Numbered from the stretch's first letter, positions 24,970 through 34,825 are shown. The stretch: 46,675 bases of DNA from a bacterium (GCA_020440705.1 JAGRNP010000020.1:1-46675); one strand, 5' to 3'. The notes: generated by a model from the letters alone, not told the origin. Made by a program: numbers and translations.

Positions 24970-26294
24970 CACGACTCGCCTCCGTTCTCGTAGCAGCAGA
25001 GGAAGGGCTCGGTGTCCTTGCCGGCGCCCTGTCCGCCTTCGGCGTGCAGGCGGTCGTCGGCGTCGTCGATGTCGAAGACCTTCTCGCCGGCGACCCAGGT
25101 CTCGAGCACCCGGGTGTACGTGCTCAGGGGGTCGCCGTCGAGGATGACGAAGTCCGCGTCCTTGCCCCTGGCGAGGCTGCCGATGCGGTCGTCGAGGCCG
25201 AGCATGATCGCGCCGTTCAGCGTGACCGAGCGCAGGGCCGTCTCACGGTCGAGGCCGCCGCGCACACCCATGGCGGCCGAGCGCAGGAAGAGGCGGCTGT
25301 CGGTGATCCAGTCGTCGGTGTGGTAGGCGATCAGCGCGCCGGCCCGGGCCAGGACGGCGCCCGTCTCGAACTTCAGGTCGACGGCCTCCAGTTTGCCGCC
25401 CGGACTGTCGACGGTGATGATGCTGCAGCCGACGCCCGCGGCGGCGATCTGCCCGGCCACCTTCCAGCCTTCGCTCAGGTGGTGCAGGACGACCTTGAAG
25501 CCGAACTCCTCGCGCAGGCGCAGGACGGTCATGATGTCGTCGGCCCGGTGGGTGTGGTGGTGCACGACCCGCCGGCCGGCGAGCACCTCGACCAGCGTCT
25601 CGAGGTCGAGGTCGCGCGGCGGCAGCTTGGCCGGATCGCCGTCGGCCGCCGCGACCTTCGCCCCGTACTCCTGGGCGGCGATGAACTTCTCGCGCACCAG
25701 GTAGGCCGACTTGGCCCGCGTGCCCGGGAAGGGCGCCTGGCGCCGGCTGTTGGTGCCGTTGGCCATCTTCAGGCCGCCCATCACCCGACCGTCGGCGTCG
25801 AGGTAGGCCAGGTCCTCGGGAGTGAAGACGCGGGTGCCCGGCCCGGTGCGGCGCATCTTCAGGTAGATGGTCTGGCCGCTGCTGAGATAGGCGCTGCCGG
25901 GCATGACGTTCAGGGTCGTCAGGCCGCCGGCCACGGCGCGGCGGTAGCCCGAGTCGAACACGTTCAGGCCGTCGCGGATGCGCACGCCGGGCTGGATGGG
26001 GCCGCTGTCGTCGGCGGCGCGGAAGCCGCCGATGTGGCTGTGGGTGTCCACGAGGCCGGGCATGATGACCCGGCCGGACACGTCGACGAGGGTCGCGTTG
26101 CCGGGCACGCCGATGTCGTCGACCGAGCCGATGGCGCGGATCCGCCCGTCCTCGACCACGAGGACGCCGGCGGGGATCTCGGGGCCGTCGACCGGGATCA
26201 GGCGGGCGCCCACGAAGGCCGTGGGGGCGGCGGTGGCCGGCCGCGCGGTCAGGACGGCGGTCAGGAGAAGCAAAAGGACGAGGGGCAGGCGCAT
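24969..26294 (-). CDS. Exported metal-dependent amidohydrolase
   Basis: The protein has 441 residues. The ATG at 26294 is chosen for the GGAGG 8 bases upstream and the signal peptide that follows (1-22, Ala-Thr-Ala-Ala). Metal and active-site positions look intact: MPGLVDTHSHIGGF (His85, His87), VVHHHTHRADD, VVLHHLSEGW and IAYHTDDWITDS. It belongs to imidazolonepropionase/dipeptidase-like exported amidohydrolases. The C-terminus carries an extra polar tail of about 25 residues with a Cys-Cys pair (FLCCYENGG). It is translationally coupled to the degenerate sister. Possible roles are hydrolysis of peptides or cyclic amides in the periplasm; no substrate is shown by context. Confidence 0.87.
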   Translation of the reverse strand: MRLPLVLLLLLTAVLTARPATAAPTAFVGARLIPVDGPEIPAGVLVVEDGRIRAIGSVDDIGVPGNATLVDVSGRVIMPGLVDTHSHIGGFRAADDSGPIQPGVRIRDGLNVFDSGYRRAVAGGLTTLNVMPGSAYLSSGQTIYLKMRRTGPGTRVFTPEDLAYLDADGRVMGGLKMANGTNSRRQAPFPGTRAKSAYLVREKFIAAQEYGAKVAAADGDPAKLPPRDLDLETLVEVLAGRRVVHHHTHRADDIMTVLRLREEFGFKVVLHHLSEGWKVAGQIAAAGVGCSIITVDSPGGKLEAVDLKFETGAVLARAGALIAYHTDDWITDSRLFLRSAAMGVRGGLDRETALRSVTLNGAIMLGLDDRIGSLARGKDADFVILDGDPLSTYTRVLETWVAGEKVFDIDDADDRLHAEGGQGAGKDTEPFLCCYENGGES

Positions 26295-26396
26295 CGGGCG
26301 GGCCTCCGGGCTGCGGTCGGTTTGCGGGGTGAACGGGAGCGAGGATACTTGATTCTGATATTCGTTACCACCGCAAAGGCCCGGACCGGTACGCGC

Positions 26397-26423
26397 GGAG
26401 GCCCGGCACCGGGCCGGGCCTCC
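26397..26423 (-). terminator. Hairpin terminator after the beta-barrel gene
   Basis: GGAGGCCCGG (26397-26406) pairs with CCGGGCCTCC (26414-26423) around a 7-base loop, 24 bases beyond the stop of the minus-strand barrel gene. AT-richer sequence beyond it should hold the amidohydrolase promoter. Confidence 0.5.
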
Positions 26424-26446
26424 GTCGCGCCTGCGGGCCATGCGGA

Positions 26447-27118
26447 TCAGCCGCCGAACTTCACCGTCAGGCCGCCGGCCGCCTCGAACTGCCAGATGCC
26501 CGAGCCGGAAACGCCGATGTCCACGCCGCCGGGGCCGAACCACACGCCGCCGCCCGCGTCGAAGATCGTGCTGTAGACCTTGAACTGCCCGCGCAGGCCC
26601 ACCTTCTTGGCCTCGCCGAAGTAGGCCTTGAAGCCGGCGCCGAAGGCGACCGAGAACTTCGTCAGGCCCTCGAGGTCGTAGGTGTCGCCGTCGATGACCG
26701 CCGTGGCCTCGCTCGGGGAGAAGTAGGTGGCGCCCAGGGAGCCCGTCACGAACGGCATCACCGGGCTGCCCGGACGGCCGAGGGCGCGCACGGTGCCGAT
26801 GTGCCAGAAGTTCACCGACATGTTCGACAGGGTGAACTTGCTGCCGATGCGCGGATCCCAGTCGAGGCTGCCGTCCTGGCGGGTGTAGCCGGCTTCGACC
26901 CACATCCCGGGCCGGATGGGCACGTCGACCGCGATGCCGAGGGCGCCGCCGGTGCCGGTGCGCAGCTTGCCCTGGTAGGTCTCGATGTTGCCGCCCCACA
27001 TGCTGCCGTAGGTGGCGCTCACCTCGATGGGGGGCCGGGAGGCCTGGGCCGAGGCCAGGGCCGGGATCAGCAGGCTGGCGAGGGCCGCGACGGCCGTGAT
27101 CGCTTGCGGGAATCTCAT
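26447..27118 (-). CDS. Outer-membrane beta-barrel protein
   Basis: The protein has 223 residues. The ATG at 27118 is preceded by GGAGGG at 7 bases, and a signal peptide (1-25, LASAQA) follows. The mature part consists of alternating amphipathic beta strands rich in Gly, Phe and Tyr (VEAGYTRQDGSLDWDP, FSVAFGAGFKAYFGEAKKVGLRGQFKVY), which fits an OmpA/OmpW-like 8-strand barrel of the 'outer membrane protein beta-barrel' class. No periplasmic peptidoglycan-binding domain is present. It ends in Gly-Gly rather than an aromatic residue, which is atypical for BAM substrates. Function unknown. Confidence 0.75.
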   Translation of the reverse strand: MRFPQAITAVAALASLLIPALASAQASRPPIEVSATYGSMWGGNIETYQGKLRTGTGGALGIAVDVPIRPGMWVEAGYTRQDGSLDWDPRIGSKFTLSNMSVNFWHIGTVRALGRPGSPVMPFVTGSLGATYFSPSEATAVIDGDTYDLEGLTKFSVAFGAGFKAYFGEAKKVGLRGQFKVYSTIFDAGGGVWFGPGGVDIGVSGSGIWQFEAAGGLTVKFGG

Positions 27119-27172
27119 GTCATATCCCTCCGGGAGGATGTGGGAACGGTCGGCGTCGAACGTCGGTATCCT

Positions 27173-27190
27173 AGCCGGACCGGTCCGGCT
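27173..27190. repeat. Perfect 18-bp palindrome in the divergent intergenic region
   Basis: AGCCGGACCGGTCCGGCT reads the same on both strands. It lies 55 bases upstream of the barrel ATG. It may be an operator for a dimeric regulator. Confidence 0.5.
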
Positions 27191-27279
27191 TGTCGATCCC
27201 ATTCAAGTCCGGGACGCGGCGACCGATGGCAGGCAATTAGTGCTGGGACCGGGACGGGGTCGTGGGGTAGTCTTCGCCG

Positions 27280-27299
27280 GGACGGTCGGCCGACCGTCC
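27280..27299. repeat. Perfect 20-bp palindrome upstream of lpoB
   Basis: GGACGGTCGGCCGACCGTCC is fully symmetric with no spacer and lies just after a -10-like TAGTCT (27268). It is followed at 27322-27351 by a 10-bp stem (GGCCGCGGGC/GCCCGCGGCC, 10-base loop). A protein-binding site or a structured leader are both possible. Confidence 0.5.
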
Positions 27300-27402
27300 G
27301 GGGGAGAAATCCGGCACCGCCGGCCGCGGGCCCCTGAGGCCGCCCGCGGCCGCGACCACAGCGAGATGCGAACGCGATGACGGGAACCAAGGAGGCAACC
27401 CG

Positions 27403-28014
27403 ATGAACAAGCGATACCTGAACATGACGACCCTGATCGCCCTGGCGGCGGTCCTGGTCCTGGCCGGATGCGGGGGCAAGCAGGTCACCCGCACCGACGT
27501 GCAGGAGCAGATCGACCTGAGCGGCGAATGGAACGACATCGACAGCCAGCAGGTGTCGGCGGCCCTGACGACCCAGATCACCGCCAGCCCCTGGGTCGAG
27601 GACTTCCGGGCGGAGAAGGGCAAGAAGCCCTACCTGATCGTGGGCACGGTGCGCAACAAGACGCCCGAACACATCCCGGTGAAGACCTTCATCGCCGATC
27701 TCGAGCGCAACTTCATCAACGGCGGCCGCGTGCGCGTGGTGGCCTCGGCCGAGGAGCGCGACGAGGTCCGCGGCGAGCGCGCCGACCAGCAGGAGTTCTC
27801 GTCGCCGGAGACCATGAAGCAGTGGGGCAAGGAGAAGGGCGCCGACTACATGCTCATCGGCGAGATCAACGCCCTCTTCGACACCGAGGGCGGCGACCAG
27901 GTGAAGTACTACCAGGTCGACGCCTACCTGGTCGATCTCGAGGACAACACGAAGGTCTGGGCGGGCTTCGAGAAGATCAAGAAGTTCGTCGGCAAGGGCA
28001 AGTACAAGCCCTGA
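27403..28014 (+). CDS. lpoB: LpoB-type outer-membrane lipoprotein activator of penicillin-binding protein
   Basis: The protein has 203 residues, with lipobox LVLAGC (lipid Cys at about 23). The LpoB fold is recognised by the KPYLIVGTVRNKTPEHIPVK segment, then DLERNFINGGRVRVVASAEERDEVRGER and the ADYMLIGEINALFDTEGG and VKYYQVDAYLVDLEDNTKVW strands. LpoB reaches through the peptidoglycan to stimulate a class A synthase (PBP1b in Enterobacteria). The disordered linker seen in E. coli is short here. AAGGAGG lies just upstream. Its stop overlaps the start of the following COG3014 lipoprotein, an association also known in other Gram-negatives. Confidence 0.9.
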   Translation: MNKRYLNMTTLIALAAVLVLAGCGGKQVTRTDVQEQIDLSGEWNDIDSQQVSAALTTQITASPWVEDFRAEKGKKPYLIVGTVRNKTPEHIPVKTFIADLERNFINGGRVRVVASAEERDEVRGERADQQEFSSPETMKQWGKEKGADYMLIGEINALFDTEGGDQVKYYQVDAYLVDLEDNTKVWAGFEKIKKFVGKGKYKP

Positions 28015-29513
28015 TGATGCGTCCGTTCCCGCGCATCCCGCACGACGCGTGCCGCGGCAGGAGGGCCGCCGCCCTGGCGGCCGTCCTGCTCGTGGTGCTC
28101 GTGCAGTCGGGCTGCGCGACCTACACCACCAAGTTCAAGGACCTGCGGCCCCAGTTCGCCGGCGGCCAGTACGACGCGGCCCTGGCCACGGTCGAGAAGG
28201 AGGCCGGGTCGAAGGACCGCGTCCTGTACTACCTCGAACGCGGCCTGATCCTCCACTACGCCGGACGATTCGCCGAGAGCAACGAGGCCTTCGCCGCGGC
28301 CGAGCGCACGGCCGACGATCTCTACACCAGGTCCATCAGCGAGGGCGCGCTCTCGCTCATCTCCAACGACAACGCCATCAGCTACCGGCCGCGCCCCTTC
28401 GAGATGGCGATGGTGCCCTACTACAAGGGACTGAACTACACCTACCTCGGCCAGCGCGAGGAGGCCCAGGTCGAGGCCCGCCGCGCGAGCCTGCAGCTCT
28501 CGAAGTACGTCGACGCCACGCTCGACGGCCTGCGCGCTGAGGACCGCGACGCCCTCGAGCGCATCCGCAACAACGCCTTCCTGCACTACTACAGCGGCAT
28601 GGTGTACGACTGGGACGGCGAACTGAACGACGCCTTCGTGGCCTACCGCAACGCCGCCGTGGCCTACCAGCAGTCGCACGGCCTGCTGCAGACCGAGGTG
28701 CCGCCCCAGCTCGGCCGCGACCTGACCCGGGTCGGCGCCCGTCTCGGCTTCCGGGCCGAACTCGACCAGCTGCGGGCGAGCTGTCCGGATGTCTTCCGCG
28801 ACGTCGACGACGACGGCCATCCCGTCACCCGCGAGGACTACGAGAAGCTGGCCGCCTGGCGCGGAGGCGAGGGCGAGGTCGTGCTCATGCTCGAGACGGG
28901 CTTCGTGCCCGAGAAGACCCAGGTGCGCTTCGACTTCCCGGTCTTCGAGAGCGAGGCCTACGACGATCCGAACTACTGGTCGTGGCAGATCTGGGCGGGG
29001 ATGGGCAACACCCAGGCCTTCGTCAAGGGGCGGAAGGTCGAGTACTGGGTCTCGGTGGCCGCGCCCGAACTGCAGGACGGGCGGCCCGGTCCGGTGGCCG
29101 CCGCGCGGGTGAGCGCCGGCACCGCGGCGGGGCATGCCGTCTCGCACCGGGTCGAGAACCTCAGCCGGCAGGCGCGCCTCACGTTCGATGCCGAGAAGCC
29201 CACCATCTTCTTCAAGACGATCCTGCGCGGCCTGACCAAGTACCTGGCCAGCCGCGGGGCCGAGAAGGCCGGCGGCGACTGGGCCAAGCTCGCGGCCAAC
29301 ATCTTCGGCGCGGTGACCGAGAGCGCCGACACGCGCTCCTGGCTGACCCTGCCCGAGCACCTGCACCTGGTGCGTCTGAGCCTGCCGCCGGGGACGTACG
29401 ACCTGCAGGTCGAACTGCTCGGGTACGACGGCCGCCCGCTGCACACCGAGACGATCGCCGGCGTGGCGGTCGACGCGGGGGACTGGACCTTCGTCTCCCG
29501 CCGGGTCTTCTGA
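28014..29513 (+). CDS. COG3014-family lipoprotein, partner of LpoB
   Basis: The protein has 499 residues. The start is in a TGATGATG run; the ATG at 28014 overlaps the lpoB stop, and a second ATG at 28017 is equally possible. The lipobox VQSGC gives lipid Cys near 34. The N-terminal half is TPR-like (LYYLERGLILHYAGRFAESN, MVPYYKGLNYTYLGQREEAQ, FLHYYSGMVYDWDGELNDAF), and the C-terminal half is a beta-rich region ending FVSRRVF. The family is uncharacterised but repeatedly neighbours lpoB, which suggests a role in envelope or peptidoglycan assembly. The C-terminal half includes a short amphipathic stretch before a helical insertion (KYLASRGAEKAGGDWAKLAA). Confidence 0.85.
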   Translation: MMRPFPRIPHDACRGRRAAALAAVLLVVLVQSGCATYTTKFKDLRPQFAGGQYDAALATVEKEAGSKDRVLYYLERGLILHYAGRFAESNEAFAAAERTADDLYTRSISEGALSLISNDNAISYRPRPFEMAMVPYYKGLNYTYLGQREEAQVEARRASLQLSKYVDATLDGLRAEDRDALERIRNNAFLHYYSGMVYDWDGELNDAFVAYRNAAVAYQQSHGLLQTEVPPQLGRDLTRVGARLGFRAELDQLRASCPDVFRDVDDDGHPVTREDYEKLAAWRGGEGEVVLMLETGFVPEKTQVRFDFPVFESEAYDDPNYWSWQIWAGMGNTQAFVKGRKVEYWVSVAAPELQDGRPGPVAAARVSAGTAAGHAVSHRVENLSRQARLTFDAEKPTIFFKTILRGLTKYLASRGAEKAGGDWAKLAANIFGAVTESADTRSWLTLPEHLHLVRLSLPPGTYDLQVELLGYDGRPLHTETIAGVAVDAGDWTFVSRRVF

Positions 29514-29549
29514 GGTGGGGCGCCGCGCCCGGCAGCCCCGGCCCCGGCC

Positions 29550-31264
29550 ATGACCGCTCCGCACCGCCGCATCCGTTTCCTCTTCGCCGCCCTGGTCATC
29601 GTGGCCGTCGTCATCCTGGTCTTCCAGTGGGACGCCCGGCGCCGCGTCGACCATCTCCAGGACATGATGGAGAGCCAGGGGCGGGCCATCGCCGACCTGG
29701 TGGCCGAAGCCAGCCAGCACGGTCTGGCGACCTTCGACTCGTGGCGGGACGAAGTCGAGCACCGGCTCGTGAACAACGCCCTCTGGCTGGCCTGGCTCGA
29801 CGCCGAGGGCGGCCTGGACCGCGAACGGCTGCGCGGCTTCGCGGCGACGATGGGGCTGCACCGGATCCTGGTCTTCGGGCCCGACGGCCGCCTGGAAGGG
29901 GCGAGCCACGATCCGCCCGGAGGGGGCGGCGCCGGCGACCTGCGCCTGCCCGCCGGTTTCCTCGCCCCGCTGCTCGACGGCCGCGAGCCGTTCCGGGTCC
30001 ACGGCTTCCGCGACGCGGCCCGACCGGGCGAGCAGCGTCTCGTGGCCGGGTCGGCGCGGCCCGGCGGCGGCGCCATCGTCGTCAACGTGACGGCCGACTC
30101 GCTCCACGCCACCCGGCGCGACCTCGGGCCGGGGCACCTGATCCGGTCGCTCGGCGAGGGGCCGGCGTTCCGCTACATCGTGATCCAGGACCGCACGGGC
30201 ATCCAGGCCGCCTCGACCGCCGACCTCGACTACCCGCTCACCCTCGACGCGCCGTTCCTGGCCCCCCTGGAGGAGGGCGCCCGCTGGGTGAGCCGCGAGT
30301 ACGAGTCCGCGGCGGGCGTGGTGTTCGAGGTGTCGCGAAAGGTGGCGCTGGGTGCGCAGCCGGTCTGGCTGCGGGTCGGTCTCGACGGACAGCTTCTGGC
30401 CGACATGCGGGCCGACACGCGGCGCCAGGCGGTGATGCGGCTGGCGGTGCTGCTGGGGGGGCTGGCCCTCGTCTCGGCCCTGACGTGGGCCTGGCAACGT
30501 CAGGGTCATCTCGATTCGGAGGTGGCGCGCATCAGCGCCGAGCTGCAGCGCCACGAGGTGGAGGCGCGGCGCCGCGAGAAGCTGGTGGCCATGGGGTCGC
30601 TGGGGGCGGGGGTCGCCCACCAGATCCGCAATCCCCTCAACAGCATCCACATGCTGGCGCAGGTGCTCGGCCGCCGCGCCGACCTGCCCGACGACGTGCG
30701 CCAGCAGGTGACCCACGTGCGCGACGAGAGCGCCCGCATCGAGCAGATCGTGCGCCAGTTCCTGCAGTTCGCCAAGCCGCGCGAACCCATCTGCGAGGAA
30801 CTCGACCTCGCCGCGGTGGTGCGCGAGGTGACGGACCTGCAGGCGGCGGCGGCAGGGCCCGGCGGCCCGACCTTCTCGGCCTACGCCCCGGGTCTGACGG
30901 CCGAGGTGGACCGCCAGTTCGTCATCGAGATCCTCGAGAACCTCCTGCGCAACGCGGCGGCGGCCGTCGGCCCCGGCGGCAAGGTGCTCGTCTCGCTGAT
31001 CGGAGCCGGTGACATGGCCGAGATCGTCGTCGCCGACGACGGGCCCGGCGTGCCGGCGGCCGATCGCGACCGCATCTTCGACCTCTACTACACGACCCGC
31101 CCCGAGGGGACGGGTCTGGGCCTGAGCCTGGCCGCCCAGATGGTCGCGGCCATGGACGGCAGCCTGGAGCTGGACACCGAACCGGGCCTCGACGGCCGGG
31201 GCGCCCGCTTCGTGGTGCGTCTGCCCCGCCACCGCGGCGGCGGCGAACGGAAGGACACGGAGAC

Positions 31265-31268
<4 letters not shown>
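29550..31268 (+). CDS. Membrane sensor histidine kinase (NtrB-like output)
   Basis: The protein has 572 residues: TM1 about 9-25; an extracytoplasmic sensor region of about 265 residues (a mixed alpha/beta, Cache/PAS-like domain; VFGPDGRLEGASHD and IQDRTGIQAASTADLD look like PAS-type strands); TM2 about 295-316; HisKA with phospho-accepting His357 (GVAHQIRNPLNS); and HATPase_c with N-box NLLRN (464-468), DDGPG near 496 and GTGLGLSLA. No HAMP is evident between TM2 and HisKA. Its 3' end overlaps the response regulator (ATGA), so the two form one operon and presumably a cognate pair. The sensed signal is unknown. Confidence 0.92.
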
Positions 31269-32656
<1,388 letters not shown>

Positions 32657-32679
32657 GCACCAGGCGAACGGCAGCTCGC

Positions 32680-32714
32680 GCGCCCCGCGGACCCTCCGCG
32701 GGGCGCTTCGTTTT
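32680..32714 (+). terminator. Rho-independent terminator of the kinase/regulator operon
   Basis: GCGCCCCGCGGA (32680-32691) and TCCGCGGGGCGC (32695-32706) form a perfect 12-bp stem with a 3-base loop, followed by TTCGTTTT. It is the clearest intrinsic terminator in the window and isolates the next gene transcriptionally. Confidence 0.78.
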
Positions 32715-32861
32715 CTCGCGGAGTTCCGCGCCGGCGGGGGCACAGGCCCGCAGGAAACTGCGAACCGTCCCGGCAGGTTCACGAATCGGTACGCTGGGAG
32801 ATGTCGTGTAACTTCATGTGATCGTTTCTGTTGCAGAAAAGTCGGGTCGGTGCGGTCGGCA

Positions 32862-32877
32862 TGGTCCGTCGGTTGCA
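32862..32877 (+). promoter_or_regulatory. Sigma-54 (-24/-12) promoter
   Basis: TGGTCC-GTCGG-TTGCA matches the TGGCAC-N5-TTGCA consensus with the obligatory GG and GC at the right distance. It lies 57 bases before the ATG of the secreted Asp/Gly-rich protein, directly after an operon encoding a sigma-54 activator. A short inverted repeat TTTCTG-TTG-CAGAAA at 32825-32839 lies about 23 bases further up. Confidence 0.62.
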
Positions 32878-32933
32878 GAGGGGCCGGTGTGAGCATGGGG
32901 AGATCATGGCAACCGCCCAACGGAGGCACTGAG

Positions 32934-33407
32934 ATGAAGCACTTGACCATCATGATTTCGCTGGCCGCGCTGACGATCCTGTTCGCGGCGGCGGCCCAGG
33001 CCCAGGACTTCGGACCCGGACAGGGCAACGGCGTCTGCCAGTTCATCGACGAGGACGGCGACGGGTTCAACGACCTCGCCCCCGACGCCGACGGCGACGG
33101 CATCCCCAACGGCATGGATCCCGACTACGTGAAGCCCGAGGACGGCACCGGCAGCGGCAACCAGTACAAGTGGGCCTACGCCTACGGCGAACTGGTGAAG
33201 CAGATGTTCGGCCAGGCCGAGCAGAAGGCCATGGGCGTCGACGGCAGCGGCCACTGGGGTCCCGGCGACGGCACCGGCGATTGCATCGGCGACGGCACCG
33301 GCGGCGGCGCCTTCGGCCCCGGCGCGGGCACGGGCGACGGCACGGGCGACGGCACCGGCACCGGCAGCGAAGGCGGCGTGCAGCAGCAGCGGAAGGGCCG
33401 TCGCTAG
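32934..33407 (+). CDS. Small secreted Asp/Gly-rich protein with Ca-binding-type motifs
   Basis: The protein has 157 residues. The ATG at 32934 has CGGAGG 7 bases upstream and starts a signal peptide ending AQAQ at about 24. Residues 39-64 hold two DxDxDG calcium-binding-like loops (Asp39/41/43 and Asp51/53/55, ending NGMDPDY), as in thrombospondin type 3 repeats. A helical segment (78-100, YKWAYAYGELVKQMFGQAEQ) follows. Residues 103-148 are almost only Gly, Asp and Thr (GPGDGTGDCIGDGTGGG type), then a basic tail (QQQRKGRR). Cys35 and Cys117 could pair. I know of no function for such proteins. Sigma-54 control by the neighbouring two-component system is the best clue. Confidence 0.82.
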   Translation: MKHLTIMISLAALTILFAAAAQAQDFGPGQGNGVCQFIDEDGDGFNDLAPDADGDGIPNGMDPDYVKPEDGTGSGNQYKWAYAYGELVKQMFGQAEQKAMGVDGSGHWGPGDGTGDCIGDGTGGGAFGPGAGTGDGTGDGTGTGSEGGVQQQRKGRR

Positions 33408-33419
33408 GACGGCCGGGTG

Positions 33420-33443
33420 CGGGCGGGGCTGCGGCCCCGCCCG
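33420..33443 (+). terminator. Hairpin after the secreted Asp/Gly-rich gene
   Basis: CGGGCGGGGC and GCCCCGCCCG form a perfect 10-bp stem with a TGCG loop (33420-33429/33434-33443), 12 bases after the stop. It lacks a U-tract, so it could be an attenuator or 3' stabiliser allowing read-through to the barrel gene. Confidence 0.4.
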
Positions 33444-33482
33444 GCCCCCACGGAACCGGATGGCGAACCGCCGCGACGAAGC

Positions 33483-33506
33483 ACGACGAGACGAACGACG
33501 AGACGA
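33483..33506. repeat. Two tandem copies of a 12-bp unit
   Basis: ACGACGAGACGA occurs twice in direct succession in the purine-rich leader before the barrel gene (33470-33595). No function is evident. Confidence 0.6.
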
Positions 33507-33595
33507 ACAGCAGGAACGGGAACGGAAACGGCGCGCGAGCGCAGGATGAAGAACCGACGGGGCCCAGGGCTCCGCACCCCCGGAAGAAGAGAAGG

Positions 33596-34753
33596 ATGAT
33601 CGCCCGCAACCGGCAGCACCCCCACGCGACGAGACGCCCCGGCGGCCTGCTGGCCCTGGCGGCGATCGTGTGCGCGGCGACGGGGGCGACGGCCGGCGAC
33701 CTGAGCGGGTCCTTCAGCCTCGGCACCGGCTACTACGACCATCCCCTCGGCATCGAAGGCGAGACTCCGGCCGGCTTCCTCACGCAGGCCCTGCGGATCT
33801 CGACCCGGCTCGGCGCGTCGCCCACGACGTCGCGGCCGCTGCCCGATGTCGTCAAGCTGGGCTACGAGGGCAACGCGAGCCAGTTCGACAACGAGACCGA
33901 GCTGGGCAACATGCGCCACGCCCTCGGACTCGAGTACTTCCACACGAGCCCCGTCGCCGAGGGCGACCCGCGGGCCCACTCGCTGAGCCTCGGCGCGCAG
34001 GGAGCCCTGCGCCGCTACGAGGGCGGCTACACGATCTACGACTACCACGAGCTGTACGCGTACGCGGCCTTCCGCCGCCACGCGGGGACGAACACGCTCT
34101 GGTCCGGCTTCGGGGCGCTGCGGCTGCGGCGCTACGGGGAGCTGCCGGAGGAGAGCTTCGTCGAGCCGCACGGTCAGCTCAAGGTCCAGCGGTTCTTCTC
34201 GGGCCGCACCACGCTCGGACTGTCGGCCCGGTTCGGCGTGAAGACCTACAACGACTCGGCCGCGTCCGCCGTCTGGGGCACCCCTAATCTCCCCTCAACG
34301 TCTCAGGCGGCGGCGCGGCTGGAATTTTCGCAGGGAGTGTCCGACAGGGTGGGTTTGCGGGTAAGGGTGGACTCGCGCCACACCCTGTCGGACTTCCCGT
34401 ACTACGTGTCCGAGGACATCTTCGACAGTCCGCTCCTGGACACGTACGCCCACCAGGGCTGGGATGCCCTGGCGGTCCTGAAATGGCTCGCCCCGCTCCA
34501 GGTCTGGACCGAACTGGGCTATTCCCGCGGCGAGCACGACTACGGTTCGCTGCTCTTCGCCGGCACGCCCGCCGGACAGACCCGGGACGACAGTGTGGCG
34601 GAGATCTTCACGACGTTGCGCCGGCGTCTGGCCGGTCACCGGGACGGTCCGGAGCTGCAGCTGACGGCCGGCTGGCGGGACCAGCGAAGCACCATCGACA
34701 CCTACACCTACGACGGCCTGTTCGCCCACACCTCCCTGGCCTGGAATTTCTGA
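33596..34753 (+). CDS. Outer-membrane beta-barrel protein downstream of the sigma-54 module
   Basis: The protein has 385 residues, with a signal peptide (about 14-34, ending ATAG). The mature chain is a series of amphipathic beta strands with aromatic belts (SLSLGAQGALRRYEGGYTIY, LYAYAAFRRHAG, LGLSARFGVKTYND, VWTELGYSRGEHDYG) and a terminal Phe, the usual BAM recognition residue, so a barrel of about 16 strands is likely. I do not recognise a narrower family. The ATG at 33596 overlaps the stop of a 17-codon frame starting at 33546, hinting at coupling. The 188-base gap and hairpin leave it open whether it shares the sigma-54 transcript. Base composition around 34280-34370 is less G/C-ending than the rest. 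Confidence 0.75.
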   Translation: MIARNRQHPHATRRPGGLLALAAIVCAATGATAGDLSGSFSLGTGYYDHPLGIEGETPAGFLTQALRISTRLGASPTTSRPLPDVVKLGYEGNASQFDNETELGNMRHALGLEYFHTSPVAEGDPRAHSLSLGAQGALRRYEGGYTIYDYHELYAYAAFRRHAGTNTLWSGFGALRLRRYGELPEESFVEPHGQLKVQRFFSGRTTLGLSARFGVKTYNDSAASAVWGTPNLPSTSQAAARLEFSQGVSDRVGLRVRVDSRHTLSDFPYYVSEDIFDSPLLDTYAHQGWDALAVLKWLAPLQVWTELGYSRGEHDYGSLLFAGTPAGQTRDDSVAEIFTTLRRRLAGHRDGPELQLTAGWRDQRSTIDTYTYDGLFAHTSLAWNF

Positions 34754-34785
34754 TTTTTTCGCTGGGAAAAGCGTTTCGAATTCGA

Positions 34786-34825
34786 TAAGATGAACTCAGA
34801 CAACAAATTACTACCGTAGTGGTAG
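34786..34825 (+). promoter_or_regulatory. AT-rich promoter region of the second subtilase
   Basis: A -10-like TAAGAT is at 34786-34791 (weak -35 TGGGAA, 17 bases up). The inverted repeat CTACC-GTAGT-GGTAG is at 34811-34825 in the leader. The 34740-34860 stretch is clearly poorer in GC than its surroundings. Confidence 0.3.

Noticed and set aside
27924-31232. Long minus-strand open frame opposite the COG3014 protein and kinase
   Set aside because: No recognisable domains, and the plus-strand genes are unmistakable.
32821-32836. Second sigma-54 element using the TTGC at 32831
   Set aside because: No GG at the required distance upstream; only the 32862 element fits.
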